Assembly: GCF_001039355.2 (NCBI RefSeq)
Contig: NW_019775736.1
Location: forward strand, 132,882 to 196,881
DNA: 64,000 nt
Direction: 5' to 3'
Source: Lingula anatina
Lineage: Eukaryota; Brachiopoda; Lingulata; Lingulida; Lingulidae
The notes beneath the pieces were generated by a model, which did not search any database, had not been told where the DNA came from, and was given only the letters and a program-made list of their open reading frames with translations. A program made the position numbers and the translations under genes. Shown here piece after piece: positions 37,601 through 51,747 of the stretch. Each line of letters begins with the position of its first letter. Within the stretch, counting starts at the first letter, position 1.

Positions 37601-40183
37601 GCTCCCAGTTCAATTATGTCTTCTTACATGGCAAACCAAATAAAAATTTTTCTTAAATTTAATAATAATAATATAATATATTTATTTCAAGTCTAAAATC
37701 CATAAAATGTTCAATAGACTGTACAACATAAAATACAAAGAAGTTTATAATCAAAAATGGTTAAGATATATTTTATATAAATAGGAGCTAAACTAAATTG
37801 TAATAAACAGTAATTAAAAGTAAAAAATTTAGATGTTTATGTATCAGGTGAAGCTTACCCAGTTCTTGTTTACTCCTGGGAGTCAGCTGTTTCTGATTTG
37901 TGTGCCGNTAAAAACAAAACTGTAAAAAAGGGTATTAAGAAGTAAATATCAGGTAATGAATCACTAATGATAATAAGTAAAACTTATTTGATAATCTCAA
38001 TATTTTCTAAACAAATAGGAGTGTAAAAAATTACTGGTACCAATAACAAGGAAAGAAACTAGACAAGTAAGCTGGCAAATACACAGACACTGAACAAAAA
38101 AAAATATTGCTAAGACACACACACAAATATATAAATATAAATATATATATATATAATTCTTTGCTAAAAGAATTATCAGATCATGTTCATTTTTAAAAGG
38201 AACCTGCATTTTTTTTTCGAACAAAGCCACTCATCAAACTTGAAGTAATACAAAAATAAGGTTTGGCACTTGTGGAACTCATTAAAAAATCAGTAACTAA
38301 CATAAGAATAAATCAATCATACTGATTTTCAAAAAGGAACCTGTCTGTTTACCAAACTAACCTTCTCAGCAAACTTGCAGTAAAACAAAAATATGATTTG
38401 TAAGGGTGAGCAACTGGTGTGTTTATGACACAAACAGACACAGTGATCAATAATACATGTAGACAAATACAGTGCCTTTACACAAAAATTAACCTTCAGA
38501 CATAAAACCTACCATAAAGGATAACTCCAACAGACCATAAGTCTGCCTTGGGATCATACTGACGCTTACAAACAACCTCTGGGGCCATGTACAATGGAGT
38601 TCCTCTGAGCATGTCACCTTCCACATCACCTTGTAAATACCTTGCAAAGCCAAAATCTACAATATTTAAATTAGTAGTAATAATTTATTCAAATAAATGT
38701 GAAGAAATAAAATAGTAAGTACAAGTAATCAATATGAAAGAGGTCAGATGAATTGGAAATATGGTTTGCTCATGACTATGTGTGACACTGTGGGCAAAGG
38801 TAAATATTTTAGAAATATTTAAGGTAAAAACGCATATGTCTTATCAAGTTTTCAGTTTCTTTGTACAAATCTACCTACCACCAATCTTGAGAACTGGATT
38901 AAGACTTGAAGACAGCAGCAAATTTTGAGGCTTAAGATCCATATGAGAGACCTCATTTTCACGCATATACTGAAGTGCTTTTGCTGAAAATATAAAAAAG
39001 ACAATCCTAAAAATGAATAAGCATAAAAACGTTCTCTTAATATATTATTTACATCACTAAATCTACAAATTTAAATACAATATAAGAATTTTATAGTCTT
39101 TTAATGACTTTTACCTATTTGCCTAAGAAATTTTCTGACAATATTTTCTGGTAAAGCTCTTCTGCTTTGAATGAACCCCAGAAGATCTCCACCACTGCAG
39201 TACTCCATGATAAGATAGATATAACTGTCATCCCACTAGAAATAAAACAAAATTTACTTCAGATCAATTTCTTCTGGAAAAAAAGATGTGGGTACTAGAA
39301 ATTTCAATCTAAATATCAATATATAAATAAATAGTTTAAAAAGATATATTTATAAAAAGAGTTATTAAAATCTTTTAAGGAAGGATGCTACCAGTAATTA
39401 TTGGTATGAAGAATACTTTACAATTAATGTGCATTTTGAACTTATTCATTAATTTTAAAGGCTGCATCCAAGTACTGGTATGTTTTCTATGCAAAGTCTG
39501 AAATGATGACATCAATCGCTTTTGTGTTACTTAAATTCAATTTATCATGTAATGGTTAAAAACCACATAAAAATATATTAATGCAAAAAATTAAAACTTA
39601 AATAAATTAATCCAGCATAAGGCTAGATGACAAATAAAATAAAATACTATTTATACATTTTCTTTAATACGTGTTACTGCAAATATCAATATTGCAATAC
39701 TAGAAGTCAGATATCAGGATATGCTTTCTCACCAAGAAATCTTTGAGTTCCACAATATACTCATGTTTCAATTTCTTGAGAAGTTCTATTTCAACAAGCA
39801 AGTTCTCAGTTGATAATCTATTGAGTCCGTCTTTTTGTATACATTTGATTGCAACTACTTCTCTGGGTCCTCCCTAGAAAAAAATTGACACGTAAAAGAG
39901 TGAAGCAGTCCAGTGTATCTTTGCGTTAAAAACCACAGCATGTTTACTACCAAATCACTTAACCTCACAAATTCAACTTGAACATAATGATATCTAGAAT
40001 ATACATATTGAACATGTACTTTTCAAGGAAGATGTTCAGACGATGTGTTTAATGTATTAGTTAATCTGTATATTTTTTGCTTACCTTTCTATATGCTTTA
40101 TACACAGTCGCATAAGTACCACTACCAAGCTTATCAGTAAATACAAAATCCCGTAGTTTCGGCGTCTTTATCGAATTTGCCAT
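34666..40183 (-). CDS. ULK3: ULK3 serine/threonine kinase, exons missing at an assembly join
   Basis: ULK3 is an ATG1-family kinase acting in Gli/Hedgehog signalling, autophagy and abscission control. Exons, 5' to 3': 40183-40085, 39873-39733, 39235-39115, 38983-38879, 38656-38513, 37907-37859, 37353-37286, 37054-36979, 36734-36694, 36333-36222, 34688-34666. The phases of the five kinase exons agree with one another, as do those of the exons from 37907-37859 onward. Kinase landmarks are the glycine loop [17 protein letters not shown] lysine, HMDLKPQN catalytic loop, DFGFA and the activation loop ending GTPLYMAPE. The code breaks off at [10 protein letters not shown]. The rest of the C-lobe and the first MIT domain are absent, then the second MIT region resumes ([36 protein letters not shown]) and the protein ends SCNIQ, like vertebrate SCTLQ. 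The start [13 protein letters not shown] matches the vertebrate N-terminus; the frame is open upstream to beyond 40357, so a longer N-terminus cannot be excluded. Confidence 0.9.
37658..37830 (-). mobile_element. LINE 3' tail fragment in ULK3, same family as 14785-15114
   Basis: Read on the minus strand, this stretch matches the 3' UTR of the LINE fragment at 14785-15114: a shared gtctaaaatccat-type core, then aataaata and a terminal ATT run. The order of motifs is the same with moderate divergence. It carries no coding part. It lies between two ULK3 exons, close to the N at 37908. Confidence 0.6.
37908..37908. other. Single N, probable contig join inside ULK3
   Basis: One ambiguous base sits immediately 5' (minus strand) of an exon fragment reading [16 protein letters not shown]. 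No splice acceptor of quality is visible beyond it and several expected ULK3 exons are missing between 38513 and here. A collapsed gap explains both. Confidence 0.6.
38114..38155. repeat. CA/TA microsatellite in ULK3 intron
   Basis: A run of acacacaca passes into aaatatata and tatatatata. It is simple-sequence DNA with no other content seen. Confidence 0.8.
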
Positions 40184-43557
<3,374 letters not shown>

Positions 43558-44764
43558 AACCACGTTTCCAAATAAACGGGTATTACTCTGGCATATTAAC
43601 ACCAGGAATATTATTTGCCAATTTATCACCTTTTTCAGATTTTTGATATAACTGAACATTTAAGCTCATTTGCTTAAACAAATGTTACAGGAGAACAAGC
43701 TCAGATCAAAAATTTCCATAGCATGAAAAAAAGTTTAAAATGTTGTTGAGAAAGTGAACACGGAAGGGACTGCTAATCAGACGCTGTGCAAGCTGAATTT
43801 TGTATCATTTTAACTCCGAAGCTTTTTACTGAGGTATGGCATAGAGAATACTGCTCAGGAATTCTGACCCTGAAAGTCATGTAAAGAAATGGTGCAATGA
43901 TACTGGGCAGCAGTCAAAAGTTTGTGTTTGCAATCTGTCCATAAAAGGATGAAGTTATGGCTGTATTTAATAGCTGTGTTAAGTATATTACCATGCTCAG
44001 ATTATTAATGTGATATATAAAAAGCTTTTGAGAAATAACTATTTTTTGTTATTTTGTACCCACTTTTGCAGAAAAAATTCTTACTGGTAGTCATAGATTA
44101 CTGTAATCCCACTCACGGTATCAAACTTACATTTACAGAATAATTAGACAGGGTGTTGATACAGCTTTGTATTACTTGAGGTTTAAGGTGTTTTCACATC
44201 AAGTGTAATATCTTAACGACAGGGCTGTGTCGGTGTGTTTTGAGACGAGCCTGTCTATTGGATAAGAGAGTCCCCTAAATGGAGCCCACATGTACAGTAA
44301 ATACAAGGCAGGATCTAGCAGAGCATAATAGTACAGCTGAACTGCTAAGATATAACGCTCAATGTGAAAATGCTCGATCTTTTCCCACTAGTCATTCAGT
44401 ACAGTGTATATGTATCTCTGAGATTCACCTTTTAGTTTGTACTGTTAACTTTGTAATGTTTTTGCTATTGCCATCAACTATATTTTAAGCTTTAAAATAC
44501 ATTCCATTTCATTCGAAATCTTGTTCAAGATTTTAATAGTCAGAAGTTAATCTTTTGTTATATTCTAGTGGTATTGCTAAATGTAGCATTTATCAAGCTA
44601 TGTTTTTGTATTGTGATATTTACTTGTTACAAAATTGTATTATTTTTTAAGCGTCAACATTTGCATTCAACACATACACATTTATTTTTTTTATGAATTC
44701 TGCTACAAAAAAATGCTTAAATAGGCAATAAGAAATACTGAAATGTAGTTTCTTGTAAAATAAA
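43558..44764 (+). terminator. ZNF474-like 3' UTR and poly(A) signal
   Basis: AATAAA at 44759-44764 follows a 1.2-kb AT-rich stretch without a supported gene. Several other hexamers are weaker or closer to coding sequence, for example in aaataaac near 43570. The extent of the UTR is inferred. Confidence 0.45.
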
Positions 44765-45263
44765 GATGTAAAATTTTATTGTGGTTAAATATTTTATTTA
44801 AAGCAAGAAATTTTTAAAAAATGCAATATAGTGACCATTTCAAAGTAGAGAGTCAAATTACAGAAAAAAAAACTAAAAACAGTGTACTCAGTATGAATAC
44901 AGTAATTTTTACATTCATAACTTTCTAATTTTTACAGTTCTAGGGATGAAGTATGTTTATAAAATATGCAATCTTTGAACAAAACTGTCTGATGAAGAAA
45001 CTAATTTTCAAACCATTGTCAAAATGATGATAGTTTAAATAGTTGTATCCAGAGATCATGGTGGAATGCTATGGCTAAAGGGACAAGAAACCAAACAGAG
45101 AACACTGCTGATAATTGCTATAAATAACACTGACACACATCTGCCACATTATCACAGTGCTGTGACCCCGATACTGTGAGTCAACCAACCAAATGTCACA
45201 CCTGACAGTCTAAATCAACATCAGTTATCTCTATTCATACACGATGTATGAATCACACACTGT

Positions 45264-47718
45264 TCAACTCTGCATAACCTCTTCGGTTTGTGTTAGGATT
45301 TCTTGGGCAGCTACATATTCTTCAGTTTCTGCGAGTTCCTTTTCTACCTCCTGAAAGAATCAAAGTATGAGCGTATTCACAACAGATGATCTGCAGACTA
45401 AATATGGCTGACCCATCATAAAAGGAAGCCACTTAATCCACAATGGTCTCACCACCTCCACACGTGCCATTAAACTGAGTAAATCTTGGTTCTGAGGCTT
45501 AGAACCCATTCCCACAGATTTTAGATCGATCTACCCCTGTGGAGAGTCTCACTAGATTTACTGTCAGCTTAGCCGGCTTAAGCCTCTGTCCCGCCTACTA
45601 AAAGCTGTTAGGGGGTAATTAACTGTCGTGCGCGCTCGGCTGACTGCAATTTAGCGTGAACCCCCAGGGAGTTAGGTTGATCCAGATGGATTGATCTAAA
45701 TCTCTGGGAATGCACTCTAAATTTCTAGGTCCCTGCAGGGACAGTGAGTCTGGAGGTGGGGAGACCATCAGGGGATTATAACTGGCTACTTTTTATGTGG
45801 GAAAAACCATATTTAGTCTGCGCATCATCTGTTCTGAATGTGCTGTTTGTGTTACATGGTAAATTTGACACTGGTGCAGGTGTCTTTTTTTTTTTCTTCT
45901 TCTTTTTTTCAAGATCATCAAAAAAATAATAATAATAATCCATCATAATGGCCGCTGTTGTGAATGCTCCTTTTTTTTGGCTTACATAAAAATACATTTA
46001 ATAACTGATAAATAAGAAATTATAAAATAATATGCTGTGATTAAATCAAAAAAATACTTTATTGTGAAAATAATCTCCAATCATCAGAATTATACTAAAT
46101 AAAAAGGAAACTCACCAACATGTTTGCAAGTTCGCCATGAGCCTTTTTTAATCGTGTTAAGCAGTCTGGAATCATCATTTTAGACTCTTGAAGAACTTCA
46201 GTCTGAAAAAAAATATTATGAAAAACTTTGAATAATTAACTAATTTTTACGGCAGGTAAAGTGTTCTGAAAATTCAGGTTACTGGTAGGTCTATGCTAAA
46301 CTGTGCAACACAAGGTAAACCTCAGACTGATCACTTACATCTCAAAAGTATAGTGGGTGGCAGTGGAACTTAACTGATGCAAAATATACCAAGAACCAGA
46401 TTTTAAATGTGTTTTAAATGCTGTCCCCTTGAGGTCCAGTGGCAGTTTCATATCTACCATCTCAGGCCACCAGGACCATTAATGCATGTTCTCAAATATC
46501 AGTGCTTCTTTTAAAGAAGTTTTTGAGATTTTAATAGCATTTTTAAGTCTTATTAAATTTATTGGTATTTTTAGAGCATTTAAAGTCTTATTATGGCTAT
46601 TAATCACAAAATTTATCTTAATCAGACAAAAAATTGTCTTTTGTTCAAACTATCTCACAGTGAAACTGTGGTTATTACTTGATCTTTTCAATGGGGGAAA
46701 TTGTGAATTTTACAGTGCTGTATCTTTTAAGTCATAATTTCTTAAAATTAGAACATTCCTATTGAGTGGTAGCAACAAAATTTCAAAAGCAGGCTGCTCT
46801 ATGGTTCTATTTAATGCAGTAAAAGCACCATAAATGCTCTATAGAAATATAATTTCATGACCATAAAATTATATCTGAAAGTTTGACTATTTTTGCCCAT
46901 TAAAAAGATTGAGTAATTAACCTCCTTAGATCCCCTAGACATTGACTGTACAGAGTTAATAACCATGACTAACTTGATCTATTGCCTATATTATTCAAAA
47001 ATTAAATCCTAAACAAAGGATGAAATAAACAAATAAGAAACTAACTTGTTTTTTTATGTCATACTCATCAGCATTTTCTGCTTTCATTTTTTCAATTTTT
47101 TCCTCTTGTTGAACTGCTTCCTTCTCATACATAGTCTTCTCCTTTGCAAGTCTGAAAAATGTAAACATAGGTCTAGCCCATATGATATGTATAGGTAATA
47201 AAATTAATTAACCAAATTTTTGTTCTTGAGTGTATTTGCTTTACTTTTTATACATTCTCTGTTGGGCTTCAGAAAAAAAATTGGTGCACATTAAAAACTT
47301 TGCTGTCTATAAATTCATACTCTTGTGTCGATTTGTCTTCACGGAATGCCAACTTAAAAATTAAAAAAAAAATAGGGAAAAACTCATAACAGTACCTACC
47401 TGAACATATACAGGTGGTAAAAAATTATGCAAATTTCAGGTTGAGCTATACGACATAAACATTATTACCAGTTCTGAAGTGAAGTCAACTTTAAGAAATA
47501 GCTGTCTTTTAAGTGCCTTAAACAGACTGTTGCTGAGTTTACACCTGCTACCATTAACAGTATTATTGATCATCGACCTCTCTACTAGCATTACCCTAGG
47601 CTACTGGGCCAGGGAACACAGCACAATTACTAGTAGGTGGATACAAGTTAGCAAGTATGAAGTACCTTTTAACGACTCCGGTTTTTATTTTAATCTGCTT
47701 GATTCTTGGATCTGCCAT
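45264..47718 (-). CDS. TBCA: Tubulin-specific chaperone A (tubulin cofactor A)
   Basis: TBCA is a small three-helix protein that binds beta-tubulin released from the CCT chaperonin and hands it to cofactors D/E for dimer assembly in the cytosol. Four exons (47718-47666, 47151-47046, 46202-46116, 45350-45264) join in frame to 110 residues, against 108 in human. The sequence starts MADPRIKQIKIKTGVVKR, almost identical to the vertebrate start. It continues with the charged helix KEKTMYEKEAVQQEEKIEKM, then EYDIKKQTEVLQESKMMIPD, and ends EVEKELAETEEYVAAQEIL. Donors and acceptors are canonical. The start codon lies 248 bp from that of the divergent acetyltransferase gene. Confidence 0.96.
45470..45760. 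repeat. GC-richer hairpin-bearing block in TBCA intron 3
   Basis: The block differs from the surrounding AT-rich intron. It contains nested inverted repeats (ccacag at 45512 with ctgtgg at 45537; gtaaatct near 45479 with agatttac near 45553) and a second palindromic cluster around ttgatccagatggattgatc near 45679. This composition suggests a small non-autonomous element, but no terminal repeats or target duplication were defined. Confidence 0.35.
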
Positions 47719-47966
47719 TGTTGCACGTCTAGGAATTAAAGCTTAAATGAAAAGTCAGATCTTTTTATAATAGTTGTCAAGTGATGTGAGTAACCAACTA
47801 AGCTGACTCAAAGTTGATATTTGAAAATGAAGTAAGCGTATGTAATGCGCATGACAGGAAGTTGACCAATTAGATATGAATGGGTCAAGGTCAATAAAAT
47901 GCAATATGACTGATAGTAATGTACTGTGTATGTTGTATCTATAATTATTCTGCTTAAAGTCTTAAG
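47719..47966. promoter_or_regulatory. Compact bidirectional promoter, TBCA / NAT8-like
   Basis: The two start codons are only 248 bp apart on opposite strands, so the promoters must share this segment. Visible motifs are an AP-1-like tgactca (47804-47810), an ETS-like caggaagt near 47855, a CCAAT box (gaccaattag, about 47865) and gggtcaaggtca (47882-47893), a nuclear-receptor half-site pair. Binding is not shown. Confidence 0.5.
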
Positions 47967-48650
47967 ATGGGAATAGAAATCGAACCATGGAAACCAGAGT
48001 ATGCAGCTGGAACTAAAATCGTTCTTGCTGAGGCCAGTTTCACAAATCTTTGGCCGTCTTTCCTGATTGCAGTAAAAAGACCAAGCGTGTTCTGGTTGTT
48101 CTCGTTTGTATGTGCTGTAGTGTACGGCTACACGGGTAGAATTCTGTTGACAGCGTTGACGTTACCCATCCTATGCCTAGGACTTTATTTACTTCTGCTT
48201 CTCGGAGTTCTTTATTACTTATGGGGCCCACCTCTCTGGGATATGAAAGAAGTACAAAAAGTGTATTTTTCAAGACCAGACGAGCATTTTTGGGTTGCAG
48301 TGAAGGATGGATGTGAAGTTGTTGGGACAATTGCTATTGTTCAAAAAGAAAACACAAAAAACGACAACAGAAGAGTGGCGTGGCTAAGGCGCATGGCGGT
48401 ATCTAAAAAACACAGAGGATTAGGCATTGCAAAGAAACTCGTCGCAACCAGTATTGAATTTTGTATGAGTCATAACTATGACAGCATATTTTTATTGACT
48501 ACTGAAGTTCATCACGCTGCAAGGAGTCTGTATAAAAACATGGGGTTCCAGCTCATAAATTACAGGCCTTATGTCTACATGAAAGGACTGCTGCATATAT
48601 GGACATATGAATTTCAGTATGACCTAAACAAATATAATGAATCAGAGTAG
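47967..48650 (+). CDS. NAT8-like membrane N-acetyltransferase (GNAT), single exon
   Basis: A 227-residue intronless gene starting at ATG 47967. A hydrophobic segment at about residues 38-86 (VFWLFSFVCAVVYGY and LLTALTLPILCLGLYLLLLL) forms one or two membrane spans. The GNAT fold follows: WVAVKDGCEVVGTIAIVQ for the central strands, the acetyl-CoA-binding LRRMAVSKKHRGLGIAKKL (RGLGIA corresponds to the Q/R-x-x-G-x-G/A loop), and AARSLYKNMGFQLINY near the end. Membrane segment followed by GNAT is the arrangement of NAT8/camello-like enzymes, which acetylate cysteine conjugates or protein lysines at the ER/Golgi in vertebrates. The substrate in this animal is unknown. The paralogue-rich family prevents assigning a one-to-one vertebrate symbol. 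Confidence 0.85.
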   Translation: MGIEIEPWKPEYAAGTKIVLAEASFTNLWPSFLIAVKRPSVFWLFSFVCAVVYGYTGRILLTALTLPILCLGLYLLLLLGVLYYLWGPPLWDMKEVQKVYFSRPDEHFWVAVKDGCEVVGTIAIVQKENTKNDNRRVAWLRRMAVSKKHRGLGIAKKLVATSIEFCMSHNYDSIFLLTTEVHHAARSLYKNMGFQLINYRPYVYMKGLLHIWTYEFQYDLNKYNESE

Positions 48651-49917
48651 ATTAGGTGGTTTAAGCCATTTTTGAAGCATTTGTTCAACATTGTGATGTG
48701 CAGAATGTACTAGTGATGTTTGCATGGTTACTATTTTAAAATGAATTGCACCATTGATGAGGAACATACATTGCAAATTTCAAGACTGCATGTAATTAAT
48801 CAACTCACTGACAGTATGTATTAGTACTTGTAAAATTTGCTATCTTGCCACGTACATGTACAGTGGGACCAAGAATGTACTAGTAATCATAATCAAACGT
48901 AAGATGACTGGGATAGCCAAGACTTACACTTACTATTGACACTAATGAGCTAGTTGGATGTATAAACATTGATACTGGCGGATGTACATTTCTACTTACC
49001 ATATGCTGTACTGCTCCTCTCATAAACACAGCATTTGATTATTTTTGGCATGACTTAGTTATAAATTGACATACTAGACATGTTAATGTGATTACTTAAT
49101 TTTGAAAGGATAAGCTGAGGATAAGCTTTTATTAGATGCTTATGGTTATCAGCTTTTGCTGTGATAAAAATAAGATGCCTGTAGTAAAGGCAACATAGTT
49201 GCCATTGTAATGCGCTTACTTATGATGCAATCATGATTCCTGTTATAAGTAATCAAGATTATATGGAATAATTTAAAGGGTATTTAACATTTGCATGTGC
49301 ATTAATTGAGTTTTTGCTATAGATACAGTAAATTACTTGTTGGTATTGCTAAAGTTGGTATTATATTTACAGTTTTTACATTATGTTAAACCAAAGAGGT
49401 AAACATTTTTACAGTACATTTATGCTCACTGAAGCAATTTTTGTGGTTGAATTTCTTGGTGGATTTTTTAAGCATTCCATCATTTAATTTTGTATTAGAG
49501 TTTAAGTATTAATTTTATAGCATTAGCTGGATCTTATTTTGTTTAATTTTATGTTGAATTATATTTTTATTATAGCATTTTGAAAAGTATACCATTTTTA
49601 CTGACATATTTGAAATAATTTTTACTATTGTGGATCAATTTTACTTGCGTCAGTCCATTTGGATTCGTCCATTAACTGTTGCTTATAAAGCTTTTTGGTA
49701 GCTTTAATTAAATTGAATTGGCCGATGATTTTTTCAATTATTTTTAAAACTATCTTGTTATTTTCAATATATTACTGCACCATGCATACTTACTGGTTAT
49801 GGTTAAAGATAACTTGTCATTTTCCTTTATACTGCTTCTTATCAACAAAATTTTGTGGAGAGCATCTAATGCTTTTAGCGCTTTGCCTCCATTTCTTTCG
49901 AATAAACATCGTTTAAA
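48651..49917 (+). other. 3' flank / UTR of NAT8-like gene
   Basis: About 1.25 kb of AT-rich sequence without a supported gene, with an AATAAA at 49901-49906. A pair of GATAAG motifs near 49109-49127 is the only other feature noticed. Confidence 0.45.
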
Positions 49918-50797
49918 AACAAGGCAGCAAAGCTGTCAAATGTACAGACAAAAAGAAGGAAAAAACAAAATAGGGTACAGTCAATTCTGATGCAAAAGTA
50001 CATTATGTTAAACTGCAAATTCAACATCAAATTTTAATTATGCTCAACAGGTAATTCCAATGAAAGTAAAATGTGTAACAAGCATAAGGCTTCAGCCCCA
50101 TAGGAGTTCAAGTTCACACTCTGAAAATGTATAACTTCCAGAAAAAGAAGTCAATTAGACTGCTTTTCNNNNNNNNNNNNNNNNNNNNNNNNNNNNNNNN
50201 NNNNNNNNNNNNNNNNNNNNNNNNNNNNNNNNNNNNNNNNNNNNNNNNNNNNNNNNNNNNNNNNNNNNNNNNNNNNNNNNNNNNNNNNNNNNNNNNNNNN
50301 NNNNNNNNNNNNNNNNNNNNNNNNNNNNNNNNNNNNNNNNNNNNNNNNNNNNNNNNNNNNNNNNNNNNNNNNNNNNNNNNNNNNNNNNNNNNNNNNNNNN
50401 NNNNNNNNNNNNNNNNNNNNNNNNNNNNNNNNNNNNNNNNNNNNNNNNNNNNNNNNNNNNNNNNNNNNNNNNNNNNNNNNNNNNNNNNNNNNNNNNNNNN
50501 NNNNNNNNNNNNNNNNNNNNNNNNNNNNNNNNNNNNNNNNNNNNNNNNNNNNNNNNNNNNNNNNNNNNNNNNNNNNNNNNNNNNNNNNNNNNNNNNNNNN
50601 NNNNNNNNNNNNNNNNNNNNNNNNGCTCCTGTTATTGACCATGGTACCTGTTGTGCATGATTAGAATTCAGTGTTGACTGACAGTGCTATTATAAGCATG
50701 ATTTATTATTGCATCAAAATTGACAAAATGACCTATTTTGCATCTTTATTTTCTGTTTTTTGTCTGTACATTTGACAGCTTTGCTGCCTTGTTCTTA
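49918..50797. mobile_element. Inverted-repeat (foldback/TIR) element spanning the assembly gap
   Basis: The left arm begins near 49918 with aaggcagcaaagctgtcaaa and continues tgtacagacaaaaa. The right arm, ending near 50797, is its reverse complement for about 36 bp with no mismatch. Weaker similarity continues inward: aaaatagg and tcaatt-tgatgcaa are shared at about 49970-50000 and 50710-50745. Terminal inverted repeats about 85 bp long around an about 880-bp interior suggest a DNA transposon or MITE. The centre is unsequenced (50169-50624), so a transposase cannot be looked for. No clear target duplication was found. Confidence 0.65.
50169..50624. other. Assembly gap (456 N)
   Basis: An unbroken run of N. 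The open frames running through it are artefacts. The gap sits inside an inverted-repeat element, a structure that commonly breaks assemblies. Confidence 1.
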
Positions 50798-50801
50798 TAT
50801 T

Positions 50802-51066
50802 GTGTTTACAGTGTTGCATATATGCTAAAAAGTGAAAAAAAAGCATAACTACTAAAATAGTGGCCCGATCATGCCGATTTTCGAACTTGACCTGCGTTTT
50901 AGTAAGATTGATTACTCCTGTGAGTTTCATGACAACAGGCCTATCGGTTTTCCTTAAAATGTGTTAACAGGGTTGCATATGTGCTGAAAAGTGAAAAAAC
51001 AGCATAACTTCTACAATAATGGCCCGATCATGCTGATTTTCGAACTTGACCTGCGTTTTATGAATA
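50802..51066. repeat. Two tandem copies of a diverged about 159-bp repeat
   Basis: Units at 50802-50910 and 50961-51066 share gtgtt-aca-g-gttgcatat, gcataact and the block gaacttgacctgcgtttt, with ggcccgatcatg in both. Similarity is roughly 85-90 percent by eye over about 105 bp. The wording resembles moderately repetitive DNA of invertebrate genomes, but the family was not identified. Confidence 0.75.
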
Positions 51067-51138
51067 TTCATCAGCTCTGTAAATATAAAGCCAAAAAGTA
51101 AAACTGCCCTCCACTTATCGTGTTAACAAGGAAAGTGC

Positions 51139-51186
51139 ACGGCGCCGGCATCGGCATCGGCGACGACGGCGACGACGGCGACGACA
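51139..51186. repeat. GC-rich (GGCGACGAC)n-like short tandem repeat
   Basis: Repeats of ggcgacgac and ggcatc form a GC island in AT-rich surroundings, immediately beside the palindrome at 51204-51233. Confidence 0.85.
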
Positions 51187-51203
51187 GACACAGGTGATGG
51201 CAA

Positions 51204-51233
51204 TATGTACAGACACATCTGTGTCTGTACATA
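51204..51233. repeat. 30-bp near-perfect palindrome
   Basis: The arms tatgtacagacaca and tgtgtctgtacata face each other across two bases. The same tgtacagaca word appears in the inverted repeats at about 49940 and 50765, linking this sequence to that element or its family. Confidence 0.75.
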
Positions 51234-51299
51234 AAAATCAACAAAATATTCATAACTGCACTTTGATAAAAAAATAAGAAAAGACACCAATTACCTAAG

Positions 51300-51747
51300 C
51301 ATATTTTATTATCTGTGAGGATTTATATTTTTTCACAGACTTCAGTAAATTTATTTTCCTGTTTCACAATATCATATAACTCATTGGATAGAATCAAAAT
51401 TGATACAGGATTAATCCAAGAATGGTCATTTAGTCTATGTTGTATTCACATATTTCATTTTTTTAAACCAAAAATTAAGTTGTGAGATTGAACTAAGTTT
51501 GTCCTTTGTTTCTTCTTTGTTTGTCTCCATTACAGTATTATCATAATAAATAATGTTCCACAAAGCAAATGAAATCTATGCAGTAACAACAAATGAGGTT
51601 TGCGCCATCCTACTTAATTTCTTTCTTGAATAATTTGCAACAAAAATATAAGAATTTGACATACATAACAGTTCACTTCTGTGAAATCACAGTGATAGTT
51701 TTTGAGTTTTTAACAAAATCATATCCAAGTAAGTAATTTAATGGCTC
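51300..51747 (-). terminator. AP-3 beta 3' UTR
   Basis: AT-rich sequence downstream of the stop. AATAAA on the minus strand (tttatt on plus) is seen near 51350, and another lies near 51305. No other content was recognised. Confidence 0.35.

Noticed and set aside
50127-50660. Long frames crossing 50.1-50.7 kb on both strands
   Set aside because: They consist almost entirely of N.
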